DNA of 64,000 bases from NCBI RefSeq assembly GCF_014287355.1, contig NZ_JACOPE010000001.1:3038001-3102000 (forward strand), in the 5' to 3' direction. The notes under the pieces were generated by a model. It did no database searches. It was not told the origin of the DNA and was given only the letters and a program-made list of their open reading frames with translations. Positions 27,352 to 36,268 of the stretch are shown here, piece by piece. How positions within the stretch are numbered: position 1 is the stretch's first letter; every line of letters begins with the position of its first letter. The DNA is from Ruminococcus hominis (GTDB lineage: Bacteria; Bacillota; Clostridia; Lachnospirales; Lachnospiraceae). A program made the position numbers and the translations under genes.

Positions 27352-27416
27352 TTGAATAGTAGTTTTGAACGTAACAGTTCAATTACAAGTCATAAACAAA
27401 AGAGAGGTTTATATCT

Positions 27417-28148
27417 ATGATACGTTTAATCATTGTCGCAGTATTTCTTATACTGTTTTTGATTTTGTCAATTCCGATTTTTTTCGTTGAATGGCTGATT
27501 GGCAAGGTAAACAAAGATGCAAAAGATATCAGTTCTCTTCGCATTGTCCAGTGGGCGTTTAAAGTCATCACCAGATTATCCGGTGTGTCTGTCACTGTGA
27601 TCGGAGAAGAGAATATTCCGGATGAGGCTGTTTTATTTATCGGTAATCACCGCAGTTATTTCGATATTGTCCTGACATATTCACGCTGCAAACGTCTCAC
27701 CGGTTATATAGCTAAAAAAGAGGTTCAGAAAGTTCCTTTTCTCTCTGTCTGGATGCAATATCTCTACTGTCTTTTCTTAGATCGTGAGAATGCAAAAGAA
27801 GGATTAAAGACAATTTTAAAAGCCATTGAATATGTTAAGAATGGTATTTCTATCTTTATCTTTCCGGAGGGTACAAGAAATAAAGGAGAAGAATTAAGTT
27901 TACTTCCTTTTAAAGATGGTGCATTTAGGATTGCCACAAAAACAGGATGTCCTATTGTCCCGGTCTCTCTGAATAATACTGCTGATATTTTAGAAAATCA
28001 TTTTCCGCATATTAAAAAGACACATGTTGTCATCGAATATGGCAAACCAATTTATCCAAATGAACTGGATGCTGAGACAAAAAAACATATCGGTGCTTAT
28101 GTACAGAATATTGTTCAGGAAACAATTAATAAGAATGCGGAAATTTAA
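27417..28148 (+). CDS. plsC: 1-acyl-sn-glycerol-3-phosphate acyltransferase
   Basis: Membrane-bound enzyme forming phosphatidic acid. 243 residues; N-terminal membrane segment (1-25), the acyltransferase box NHRSYFD at 77-83, and FPEGTRNKGEEL about 70 residues later. First gene of a four-gene run plsC-pncB-ddl-murF with 20-25-bp gaps. AGAGAGG ribosome site. Confidence 0.92.
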   Translation: MIRLIIVAVFLILFLILSIPIFFVEWLIGKVNKDAKDISSLRIVQWAFKVITRLSGVSVTVIGEENIPDEAVLFIGNHRSYFDIVLTYSRCKRLTGYIAKKEVQKVPFLSVWMQYLYCLFLDRENAKEGLKTILKAIEYVKNGISIFIFPEGTRNKGEELSLLPFKDGAFRIATKTGCPIVPVSLNNTADILENHFPHIKKTHVVIEYGKPIYPNELDAETKKHIGAYVQNIVQETINKNAEI

Positions 28149-28168
28149 CGTAACACAAGGAGACTAAA

Positions 28169-29617
28169 ATGAATACACGAAATCTTACGTTACTAACTGA
28201 TTTATATGAATTGACTATGATGCAGGGCTATTTCGAAACACAAGAAAATGAAACCGTTATTTTCGATGTGTTTTTCCGTAACAATCCTAACAATGGCGGT
28301 TATTCTATTATGGCTGGTCTGGATCAAGTCATTGATTATATAAAAAATCTGAATTTTTCTTATGAAGATGTAGATTATCTTCGAGGTCTTGGCATCTTCA
28401 GCGAAGATTTTCTTCACTACTTAAGCGGTTTCCACTTCAGCGGTGATATTTACGCAATTCCTGAAGGAAGTGTAATCTTCCCAAAAGAGCCATTATTAAA
28501 GATCGTTGCTCCTATTATGGAAGCCCAGCTTGTAGAAACAGCTATTTTGAACATCATCAACCATCAATGCCTGATTGCAACAAAAGCATCACGTGTAGTT
28601 TATGCAGCTCAGGGAGATGGAATCATGGAATTCGGTCTGCGCCGTGCGCAGGGGCCTGATGCCGGTCTGTATGGTGCCAGAGCTGCTATGATCGGTGGCT
28701 GTGTAGGAACATCCAATGTTCTCGCCGGTCAGATGTTTGATGTTCCGGTTATGGGTACTCATGCACACAGCTGGATCATGAGTTTCAAAGATGAGTATAC
28801 TGCATTTAAAGAATATGCACGTTTATACCCGAATGCCTGCACTTTACTTGTCGACACATACGACACATTAAAGTCCGGTGTTCCAAATGCAATCCGCGTC
28901 TTCACAGAGATGCGAGATGCAGGAATCCATCCAAAATCTTACGGAATCCGTCTGGACAGCGGAGACCTCGCATATCTTTCTAAAAAAGCAAGAAAGATGC
29001 TGGATGAAGCAGGTTTCACGGATGCTGTTATTGCTGCATCCAATGATTTGGATGAATTCTTGATCAATGACCTGAAAATTCAAGGTGCTAAGATTGGTTC
29101 CTGGGGTGTCGGAACAAACCTGATTACCTCTAAGGATTGTCCTTCTTTTGGAGGTGTTTATAAACTTTCTGCCATTCAGAACAGTGACGGAGAATTTATT
29201 CCTAAGATTAAAATTTCAGAAAATGTTGAAAAAATCACAAATCCCGGAGATAAAACTATTTATCGTGTTTACGACAAAGAAACAGGTAAGATTCGGGCCG
29301 ACCTCATTTGCTTTGCTGACGAAACCTGGAACGAAGAAGATGAACTACTTCTCTTCGATCCAAATGCCACATGGAAGAAAACACGTCTTCCGGGTGGAAG
29401 CTACACTATGAAAGAAATCCTGCTTCCAATCTTCAAGCATGGCGAATGTATCTATGAATCACCTTCTGTTATGGAGATTGCACAGTTCTGCAAGAAAGAA
29501 AAAGAAACTCTCTGGGATGAAACAAAACGACTTTTCAATCCACATGGAGTATATGTTGATCTTTCCAGAAGTTTGTATGATACAAAGACCAGACTGCTGG
29601 ATGAAATGAGCAAATAA
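28169..29617 (+). CDS. pncB: Nicotinate phosphoribosyltransferase
   Basis: NAD salvage enzyme joining nicotinate to PRPP. 482 residues. Motifs: LTDLYELTMMQGYF at the N-terminus, EFGLRRAQGPDAG near residue 153, GTHAHSW with the catalytic His near 195, and RLDSGDLAYLSKKAR. Strong AAGGAG ribosome site. Confidence 0.95.
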   Translation: MNTRNLTLLTDLYELTMMQGYFETQENETVIFDVFFRNNPNNGGYSIMAGLDQVIDYIKNLNFSYEDVDYLRGLGIFSEDFLHYLSGFHFSGDIYAIPEGSVIFPKEPLLKIVAPIMEAQLVETAILNIINHQCLIATKASRVVYAAQGDGIMEFGLRRAQGPDAGLYGARAAMIGGCVGTSNVLAGQMFDVPVMGTHAHSWIMSFKDEYTAFKEYARLYPNACTLLVDTYDTLKSGVPNAIRVFTEMRDAGIHPKSYGIRLDSGDLAYLSKKARKMLDEAGFTDAVIAASNDLDEFLINDLKIQGAKIGSWGVGTNLITSKDCPSFGGVYKLSAIQNSDGEFIPKIKISENVEKITNPGDKTIYRVYDKETGKIRADLICFADETWNEEDELLLFDPNATWKKTRLPGGSYTMKEILLPIFKHGECIYESPSVMEIAQFCKKEKETLWDETKRLFNPHGVYVDLSRSLYDTKTRLLDEMSK

Positions 29618-29636
29618 GATAAAAGGAGTATAAATC

Positions 29637-30692
29637 ATGAAAATTATCGTATTAGCCGGAGGCTTAAGTACAGAACGTGACGTATCACTTTCTTCTGCTG
29701 CCGGTATCTGCCGCACATTAATTGAGAAAGGACATGATGCATTTCTTCTGGATGTATTTATGGGTCTTCCTTATGACTCTGACAAACTAGAGGAAGTATT
29801 TACACTTCCTGGACATGGTCTTGAGATTGCTAAGAACATTGCTACTGAAGAACCTGACCTCGCAGCTATCAAGGCGTCCCGTCCTGATCAGTCTGACTGC
29901 TTCTTAGGACCAAATGTAATCGAACTTTGCCGCATGGCTGATATTACATTCATCGGTCTTCATGGCGGTGAAGGCGAAAACGGAAAATTACAGGCTACAT
30001 TTGATCTGTTGGGAATTAAATATACAGGACCAAATTCACTTGGATGTGCAGCTGCAATGCATAAAGGAATTGCAAAACAGATTTTCTTAGAATCCGGCAT
30101 TCCTACACCAAATGGTGTCTGCATCCACAAAAATAAAAATAAAAAAGATTTGGCAAGCCTTGGGCTCTCTCTTCCAGTCGTTGTAAAACCTTGCTCCGGC
30201 GGTTCAAGCATCGGTGTTTACATTGTAAATACTGAGGAAGAATATAATGAAGCTCTTGAAAAATCTTTCCGCTATGAAGATGAGCTTGTTATTGAAGAAT
30301 ATGTAAAAGGCCGCGAATTTGCATGTGGTATTATCGATGATAAAGCATTACCACCTATCGAAATCATTCCAAAAACAGGATTTTTTGATTATGCAAACAA
30401 ATATCAGGCTGGTGCCACTGAAGAAGTCTGCCCGGCAAATATCAGCGAAGAAATTTCTGCAAAAATGCAGGATTACACAGTCCGTGCATTCCATGCCCTG
30501 AAGCTGGATGTATACAGCCGCGCTGATTTCCTGTTAGATGCAGATAATAATCTGTACTGCCTGGAAATGAACACACTTCCTGGTATGACAGCTGCAAGCC
30601 TCCTTCCAAAAGAAGCTGCTGTTACAGGAATTGAATATGGTGATCTTTGTGAACTGATCATCAAAAAATCTTTAGAAGCACGATATAACTAA
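29637..30692 (+). CDS. ddl: D-alanine-D-alanine ligase
   Basis: ATP-grasp ligase for the D-Ala-D-Ala dipeptide of peptidoglycan. 351 residues. Visible are LAGGLSTERDVSLSSA, GLHGGEGENG, KPCSGGSSIGVY, EEYVKGREFACG and CLEMNTLPGMTAASL. It is followed 22 bp later by murF, which attaches the dipeptide. Confidence 0.95.
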   Translation: MKIIVLAGGLSTERDVSLSSAAGICRTLIEKGHDAFLLDVFMGLPYDSDKLEEVFTLPGHGLEIAKNIATEEPDLAAIKASRPDQSDCFLGPNVIELCRMADITFIGLHGGEGENGKLQATFDLLGIKYTGPNSLGCAAAMHKGIAKQIFLESGIPTPNGVCIHKNKNKKDLASLGLSLPVVVKPCSGGSSIGVYIVNTEEEYNEALEKSFRYEDELVIEEYVKGREFACGIIDDKALPPIEIIPKTGFFDYANKYQAGATEEVCPANISEEISAKMQDYTVRAFHALKLDVYSRADFLLDADNNLYCLEMNTLPGMTAASLLPKEAAVTGIEYGDLCELIIKKSLEARYN

Positions 30693-30714
30693 GAAAGATG
30701 AGGGTTCTGTTGCT

Positions 30715-32085
30715 ATGAAGCATATGACATTAAAAGAAATCTCCAAAGCATGTCAGGGTACATATTTTGGACCCGAAGAAAATCTGGAAAAATCTGTTTC
30801 CAGTGTTGTAATTGACAGTCGTAAAGTTCAAAAAGACAGCTTGTTTATCGCAATTCGTGGTGCTCGCGTAGACGGACATACATTTATCACAAAAACGATA
30901 GAAGCCGGTGCTTTATGTGCCCTCTCAGAAGAAAATTTAGGAGATGTTGACTTTTCCTATATCCTTGTGGATTCCTGCGAACAGGCAATGAAAGCAATTG
31001 CTGAACACTATCGCCGTTCCCTGGATATCAAAGTTGTTGGTATTTCCGGCAGCGTTGGTAAAACCAGCACGAAAGAAATGATTGCTTCTGTTTTAAGCCA
31101 GAAGTTCAATGTACTGAAAACAGAAGGAAACTTTAATAACGAGATTGGACTTCCATTGACAATCTTCAACATTCGCGAAGAACATGAAGTAGCTGTTCTT
31201 GAAATGGGAATCAGTCATTTTGGTGAGATGACTCGACTTGCAAAAATGGCTCGTCCGGATATCTGTGTACTCACTAACATCGGATGTGCTCATCTTGAAC
31301 ATTTACAGTCTCGCGATGGTATTTTAAAAGCGAAAACAGAGATGTTCCAGTATATGAATCCAAACGGAACAATCATTTTCAACGGAGACGATGATAAACT
31401 CATCTCTTTCGTTCCGGAAAACAAAATCAAACCAATTTATTTCGGCTTCGATGACAGTTTAAATTATCATGCTGATGATATTGAAGATATGGGAATGCAC
31501 GGAACAACCGCCAAATTTATCACCCCATCTTCAGAATTCACAGCACACATTACAATTCCAGGCGAACATATGGTATACAATGCGCTTGCCGGAATTGCAG
31601 TTGGATATGCTCTCGGTATGACAGATGATGAAATCAAGAAGGGAATTGAGTCATTAGTTCCTCTTGCAGGACGCAATCATCTGATTGAAACAGCGAATCT
31701 GACAATCATTGATGACTGCTACAATGCAAATCCTGCTTCTATGAAAGCTTCGCTGGATGTTCTCGCTAAAGCAGATACAAGAACTGTTGCTATTCTCGGA
31801 GATATGTTTGAGCTTGGTGATGATGCTGATGCGATGCATTATGAAGTTGGTGCTCACGCTGCACAGATTGGCATTAATGTCGTAATTTCCATCGGAGAAT
31901 ACACACGCTTTCTCTCTTCAGGAGCAAAAAACCAGAATAAGGGGACAGAAGTGCATCACTATGCAACAAAAGCAGATTTCTTTAAAGAAATGAAAAACGT
32001 GATCAAACCTCACGATACAATTCTTATCAAAGCTTCTCACGGAATGGAATTTCCTGAGATTGTAGAAAAATGTGAAGCGTTTTAG
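30715..32085 (+). CDS. murF: UDP-N-acetylmuramoyl-tripeptide-D-alanyl-D-alanine ligase
   Basis: Mur ligase adding D-Ala-D-Ala to the muramoyl tripeptide, 456 residues. Domains: N-terminal substrate domain (SVVIDSRKVQKDSLF), central ATPase with GISGSVGKTSTKEM near residues 107-120 and TEGNFNNEIGLP, and C-terminal Rossmann domain (DDCYNANPASMKASLD; AILGDMFELG). Last gene of the run; terminator 36 bp downstream. Confidence 0.95.
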   Translation: MKHMTLKEISKACQGTYFGPEENLEKSVSSVVIDSRKVQKDSLFIAIRGARVDGHTFITKTIEAGALCALSEENLGDVDFSYILVDSCEQAMKAIAEHYRRSLDIKVVGISGSVGKTSTKEMIASVLSQKFNVLKTEGNFNNEIGLPLTIFNIREEHEVAVLEMGISHFGEMTRLAKMARPDICVLTNIGCAHLEHLQSRDGILKAKTEMFQYMNPNGTIIFNGDDDKLISFVPENKIKPIYFGFDDSLNYHADDIEDMGMHGTTAKFITPSSEFTAHITIPGEHMVYNALAGIAVGYALGMTDDEIKKGIESLVPLAGRNHLIETANLTIIDDCYNANPASMKASLDVLAKADTRTVAILGDMFELGDDADAMHYEVGAHAAQIGINVVISIGEYTRFLSSGAKNQNKGTEVHHYATKADFFKEMKNVIKPHDTILIKASHGMEFPEIVEKCEAF

Positions 32086-32121
32086 ATTTAATAACTTCCA
32101 AACATATATTTTTAAAATAAC

Positions 32122-32163
32122 AAAAAACTGGCAAACAGAAAGGTTCTGTTATGTCAGTTTTTT
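32122..32163 (+). terminator. Terminator after murF
   Basis: AAAAAACTG pairs with CAGTTTTTT, with an inner ACAGAA/TTCTGT stem. Confidence 0.8.
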
Positions 32164-32347
32164 GTTATTCTTACTTGCCCTAAAGAACAAATCAGATACT
32201 GTTTTCGTCACACCCAATGAAAACTCACCAATAAGTCAGCATAAATTAGCAACTCAACATATTATTGTTTCTCTGTCCGCATTGTCATTTTGACAGTTCA
32301 GATCAGATGCAGCACCTCACGGCAAACCGTGAATTTCACGAATTGTC

Positions 32348-32478
32348 TTGAATCCTGCTACCAGATATGTTATATTTAAGACACAAAAAGAGAACAACCG
32401 CCCACAAGGTGGGTTGACCTCAATGTATGATTCTGAAAAATCCACTCCATCGCTCGCCAAAGTTCCGGGGTGGTTTTT
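32348..32478 (+). ncRNA. Probable antisense RNA (antitoxin) of a type I toxin locus
   Basis: Promoter TTGAAT (32348-32353), 17-bp spacer, TATATT (32371-32376); transcript from about 32383 to the hairpin CCACTCC/GGGGTGG with TTTTT at 32474-32478. The hairpin also has A/T flanks on the other strand, so it can end the converging toxin mRNA, which would overlap this RNA. No reading frame of note. The layout follows the TxpA/RatA pattern. Confidence 0.55.
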
Positions 32479-32493
32479 CTATGCCTTAAAACA

Positions 32494-32586
32494 TTATCTG
32501 ATAAACGTAAAAACGAATGTCAGCAATGCAAGAATGAACATGCCAAAAGCCATAAGGTCTTTAAAATCAAAATGATTATTGTTCAT
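32494..32586 (-). CDS. Holin-like type I toxin, 30 residues
   Basis: A 30-residue peptide: a polar N-terminus (MNNNHFDFKDLM), one membrane helix (about residues 11-28) and a final Arg. It has the look of the Hol_Tox family of short membrane toxins found with antisense RNAs in Firmicutes. Start at 32586, 8 bp after GGGGG; an ATG at 32592 lies too close to that site. The toxin mRNA and the plus-strand RNA overlap at their 3' ends. Confidence 0.65.
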   Translation of the reverse strand: MNNNHFDFKDLMAFGMFILALLTFVFTFIR

Positions 32587-32652
32587 CAGCATCACCCCCA
32601 TTCTATGTAAGAATAGAGGTCTGCCACCCTGTAACACGATTGTTCCACCCAA

Positions 32653-32681
32653 AGTATAACATGGCAATAATTGACATGCAA
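32653..32681 (-). promoter_or_regulatory. Predicted promoter of the toxin gene
   Basis: On the minus strand TTGCAT (32676-32681), 17 bp, TATACT (32653-32658); leader of about 60 nt. Confidence 0.6.
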
Positions 32682-32716
32682 TCATTTTCCCATTTGGTAC
32701 TTTTTTGATACTTTTC

Positions 32717-32745
32717 TTGCTTTTCTTGTCTTTTCATGCTATACT
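32717..32745 (+). promoter_or_regulatory. Predicted promoter of queT
   Basis: TTGCTT (32717-32722), 17 bp, TATACT (32740-32745). Confidence 0.6.
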
Positions 32746-32751
32746 ATCACC

Positions 32752-32867
32752 CGTTACAAAACCCGAAAAAACAAGGTCTTACAAGGGTTTCGCCGATTTC
32801 CGGCGTAAAATGAATCGTGTGTTCGTGACCTTCCACACGTAAAACAAAACTAAAGGAGAACAGAATA
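32752..32867 (+). promoter_or_regulatory. Structured queT leader, candidate preQ1 riboswitch
   Basis: About 115 nt with three helices: AAACCC/GGGTTT (32759-32790), CGCCG/CGGCG (32791-32805) and CGTGTG/CACACG (32816-32839). The first loop has AAGGTC (32773-32778), fully complementary to GACCTT (32827-32832) in the third loop; CCTT can alternatively pair with AAGG of the ribosome site at 32853. queT genes are commonly under preQ1 riboswitches; the class could not be assigned by eye. Confidence 0.55.
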
Positions 32868-33365
32868 ATGAAAAACTCAAACTCAAAAGTGCTTTATTTG
32901 GCACAGGCAGCTATGATTGCTGCGATTTATGTTGTATTGACAGTACTTGGTGCATCTCTTGCATTTGGAGAAGTGCAGATTCGCTTTGCCGAAGCTCTCA
33001 CTATTCTTCCTGCATTTACACCAGCTGCAATCCCAGGACTTTTTATCGGATGTCTGCTCGGCAACATCCTTGGCGGTGCAATCGTTCCGGATATCATATT
33101 CGGAAGCCTTGCTACATTGATCGGAGCTTTCTTTACCTGGCAGCTCAGAAACAAGAGTAAATATCTTGCTCCAGTTCCACCGATCGTAGCAAACATTATC
33201 GTTGTACCATTCGTATTAAAATACGGATATCAAGTACCTCTTCCGATACCATTTATGATGTTAACAGTCGGTGTCGGCGAAGTTATTTCCGCCGGTGTAC
33301 TCGGTCTTATCGTATATGGAGCACTTAACAAATATAAGGGTATTATCTTTAAGAAAGCTTTATAG
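32868..33365 (+). CDS. queT: QueT-type queuosine precursor transporter (ECF S component)
   Basis: 165 residues, six hydrophobic segments, matching QueT S components of energy-coupling factor transporters: AAMIAAIYVVLTVLGASLAF, VQIRFAEALTILPAFTPAAI and GCLLGNILGGAIVPDI. Imports a queuosine precursor such as preQ1; needs the shared ECF module, which is not in the window. Confidence 0.9.
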   Translation: MKNSNSKVLYLAQAAMIAAIYVVLTVLGASLAFGEVQIRFAEALTILPAFTPAAIPGLFIGCLLGNILGGAIVPDIIFGSLATLIGAFFTWQLRNKSKYLAPVPPIVANIIVVPFVLKYGYQVPLPIPFMMLTVGVGEVISAGVLGLIVYGALNKYKGIIFKKAL

Positions 33366-33388
33366 ATTAGGAAAACACTTTCCTAATC
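33365..33388. promoter_or_regulatory. AGGAAAACACTTTCCT motif, copy 1
   Basis: GATTAGGAAA-ACAC-TTTCCTAATC just after queT. The inner 16 bp (33369-33384) recur exactly at 52886-52901 with similar flanks. Here it may simply be a 3' hairpin. Confidence 0.45.
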
Positions 33389-33398
33389 TATAAAAATA

Positions 33399-33448
33399 AC
33401 GGATTGGATATGTGAAACGAAATGCTTCACGTATCCAATCCGTTTTAT
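33399..33448. terminator. Bidirectional terminator between queT and the TPM gene
   Basis: ACGGATTGGATA and TATCCAATCCGT with an inner GTGAA/TTCAC stem, T-rich on both strands. Confidence 0.8.
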
Positions 33449-33473
33449 CTTTTATGCTGAAAATTTTCAGTTA

Positions 33474-34292
33474 TTAAAAACTTCCGCCACATCCACCATG
33501 ACTTGATCCAGACGAACTTGTATGTGTAGAACTTCCTGAAGAGCTGCTAGAATCCTCTTTTGGAAGAGCACGCTGAGTTACATATGTTCTTACCATCTGA
33601 TCATGACTGTTATATACATTCAAGCTTCCTGCCACTGCATAGTCGGATGCTGTCTGACTTTCACGAACTGTAATAAGTTTTCCTTTTTCAATACTACCCC
33701 ATATAAATGCTAGTAAAAATGCCGCTGCAACTGCTCCTATATACCATAGGATTGATAATGGTTCTTTTGGAAGATTTCCAGTATCATATGGCTCTCCAAT
33801 TTCAGCCTGAGCCATAAAATCATCACACAAATCTGCAAATGTATTGAAAGCCTCTGCATAGTCGCCTTCGCTCAATGACGGCTTGAACTGTTCTTGCATG
33901 TAATTAAGACCTGCATCTGTGAATATGCTTATACATTCTCCACCGGTTGACATATGCCATTTACGGTCATCCATTGCAACCAACAGAAGAATTCCGCCAT
34001 TCCTTCCACTTACTCCATATCCGTTCATGTCATAATAATCATCGGCGTATGCTTCTGCTGTTTTTCCCTCCAGTGAATTAACGGTGAGTACAACAACATC
34101 TTCACCCCAATAATCACTTATCGTACTTAATTTTGTTTCCAGTTCTTTCTGCTCTTCTTCACTCATCAAGTTTGCTTCGTCTTTTACATAATACATGTCA
34201 TCTGTCGATTCTGCCTTTACTGCAATCGGCATCAGAAGCAGGAGCAGAGACAGAAATGACAGTAATATTCTTTTTGTTCTTATTTTCATCAT
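33474..34292 (-). CDS. TPM domain (TLP18.3/Psb32/MOLO-1) membrane protein
   Basis: 272 residues: signal peptide (1-27), an extracytoplasmic TPM domain (YYVKDEANLMSEEEQKELE, VVVLTVNSLEGKTAEAYADD, GGILLLVAMDDRKWHM), one membrane helix (about 185-200), and a Gly/Ser/His-rich tail ending SSHGGCGGSF. Role unknown; some family members show phosphatase activity. It is 17 bp after the zinc-ribbon gene, so the two probably act together at the membrane. Confidence 0.85.
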   Translation of the reverse strand: MMKIRTKRILLSFLSLLLLLMPIAVKAESTDDMYYVKDEANLMSEEEQKELETKLSTISDYWGEDVVVLTVNSLEGKTAEAYADDYYDMNGYGVSGRNGGILLLVAMDDRKWHMSTGGECISIFTDAGLNYMQEQFKPSLSEGDYAEAFNTFADLCDDFMAQAEIGEPYDTGNLPKEPLSILWYIGAVAAAFLLAFIWGSIEKGKLITVRESQTASDYAVAGSLNVYNSHDQMVRTYVTQRALPKEDSSSSSGSSTHTSSSGSSHGGCGGSF

Positions 34293-34309
34293 TCATCTCT
34301 CCCCTTCCC

Positions 34310-35404
34310 TTAGAATAAAAGCCATAAAATTGCAAGGAAAACTACTGAAAAAATTCCGCCTCGCATCAACAATGTCAGTCGAAACGCTTTTTTATCTAAC
34401 GGAAGATTTCCTGTCAGCTTACCCGTCTGTCCATTCATAGCAAATACAAATTTTTCATTATGCCAAGTTGTATTCAATATCCAAACCGGATACAATGCAT
34501 ACTGATAACTTGCTTCCGGAAATTGGAAATTCCCGCCCAACTGCTTCACACTTGCGTATCCTGTCACTGTTTTTCGTAAATTGTTTGATATTGCCTGTTT
34601 CATACGTTCTTCTGCACGCTGCATACGTTCTTCTTTATCTACGTCATAACGATCTGCAACATATCCTGCCAGATAAGCTGACTGAAATGGCACAGCATCT
34701 TGATAGTTAAATGGCTCTATAGATTCCATCAAGACGTCATCCATCTTTTTGGACGCATCTGCGGGAACATGGCTAAATGTCTCTGTTCCTCCACGTACAG
34801 CATTATATATTTCATGTTCCGTATATTCAGTATCACCATCATCCCAGATTTTGATATTCTCTGCTTCATATGTGATATCCGCCTGTACAGATGCATCAAA
34901 GAGCCAGAATGGAACATAAACACCTTTAATTTCGTCGATATGATTTTCGTCCTTAAATACTTTAGGCAAATATTTTTTACCTTTCAGATGTTTTATGTAT
35001 GCTTCCTTTGCCGCCTTCTTATCTAATTTGAACGGGATTACGCAATCTGGTTTCAAATCCCCTGCGAAATTTCCTTTCATGACAATTTTATTATCACAGA
35101 ATGGGCAAGTTGTTGCTCCTGTTGTTTTATCAGCAATTATCTCACCACCACAAGACTCACATACATAGACTGCCATGTTATCTGTCTCTCCATCCTGCCA
35201 CTGATTATTTCCTCCCGATGACCACTGTGCATTTTCACTCTGCTCTACATTGTCAGTATTATCTTCATCCTTTTTCTGCATTGCTTCAAACTCTTCCACC
35301 GTCATTGTCGTATCACAATACGGACAATTCATTTTTTGAAGGGTACTGTCAAATTCCATTGCGCCTCCACATGCCGGACATTTATATTCTACAATACCTG
35401 ACAT
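34310..35404 (-). CDS. Zinc-ribbon protein with C-terminal membrane helix
   Basis: 364 residues. Two zinc ribbons: CPAC/CPYC at about residues 9-30 and CESC/CPFC near 82-102, separated by an acidic Gln/Asn-rich linker. A large middle domain contains VYVPFWLFDASVQADITYEAE, and a single membrane helix ends the protein (GGIFSVVFLAILWLLF). This layout is common in Firmicutes beside TPM proteins. No enzymatic motif. Confidence 0.8.
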   Translation of the reverse strand: MSGIVEYKCPACGGAMEFDSTLQKMNCPYCDTTMTVEEFEAMQKKDEDNTDNVEQSENAQWSSGGNNQWQDGETDNMAVYVCESCGGEIIADKTTGATTCPFCDNKIVMKGNFAGDLKPDCVIPFKLDKKAAKEAYIKHLKGKKYLPKVFKDENHIDEIKGVYVPFWLFDASVQADITYEAENIKIWDDGDTEYTEHEIYNAVRGGTETFSHVPADASKKMDDVLMESIEPFNYQDAVPFQSAYLAGYVADRYDVDKEERMQRAEERMKQAISNNLRKTVTGYASVKQLGGNFQFPEASYQYALYPVWILNTTWHNEKFVFAMNGQTGKLTGNLPLDKKAFRLTLLMRGGIFSVVFLAILWLLF

Positions 35405-35607
35405 CTAACCTCATCTCCTCTCTTATTTCTTTATCTTTTAAAATGTTTTTCTTCACTGCTATCCTGCTTTACTTCCTTCTCCTTCCCTTTTGTTATAGCA
35501 TCTCTGTTATAATTATTATCACACCAACAAAGTTTTCTGACACTAGCACTTATGATAGGTATTTTCCAAAAAAAATAAAGCAATGCAGAAAATCTGCAAT
35601 GCTCTCA

Positions 35608-36237
35608 TTATTTCAAAGTTGTAACTAGCAATTTACTTTCCAATGCCGCTGCAATCAAATCTTCTTTACAGGAATATCCTGCTTTTGAGATCATTTCCTG
35701 AAAGTTCCATCTTACCCCTGCCGTAGAACACCCCATCTTTTTCGCAATTTCCGAATATGACATACCTTTTATGTACAAACGCAGCATCTCTAACTGTCTT
35801 GGACTGATTTCATCACTCTGGATGCAATTTAACTGCACATCCGGAGAGATATCCGGAAACACTCTTTGTCCTTCTAATGTTCGTCGGATAACATCAAGAA
35901 TTTCCTCGTCCCCATGATCTTTATACCAGAGACTGTCTGCACTCCCCGACTTTGCTCTTGCCAAAACTTCTGGGTCAATAAGTGAGGTAACGATCAATAC
36001 TTTGATTTTCGGATGTGCTTCTTTAATTTCTTTACCGGCTTTAAGTCCATCATGGTTATGAAATGTCTGTACATCCATCAACACAAGATCTACTCTTGTT
36101 TTACTGCATATTTTTATTGCCTCATATGCATCTGCAATCGTCTGTACATGCTGAAATTCTTCTTTATTGTTCTCTATAAGATATTCAAAATATTTCTGCA
36201 TGATTTTCTGATCTTCTACTATTAATACACGTATCAT
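35608..36237 (-). CDS. NarL/FixJ-type response regulator
   Basis: 209 residues: receiver domain with D55 in LVLMDVQTF and the acidic VED at 7-9, then a LuxR-type helix-turn-helix (SPRQLEMLRLYIKGMSYSEIAKKMGCS). Cognate kinase is the gene 31 bp upstream in the same direction. Targets likely include the symporter that heads this gene run. Confidence 0.92.
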   Translation of the reverse strand: MIRVLIVEDQKIMQKYFEYLIENNKEEFQHVQTIADAYEAIKICSKTRVDLVLMDVQTFHNHDGLKAGKEIKEAHPKIKVLIVTSLIDPEVLARAKSGSADSLWYKDHGDEEILDVIRRTLEGQRVFPDISPDVQLNCIQSDEISPRQLEMLRLYIKGMSYSEIAKKMGCSTAGVRWNFQEMISKAGYSCKEDLIAAALESKLLVTTLK

Positions 36238-36268
36238 CTTTGCTTACCTCCTCTTCCCAGTCTATGTC

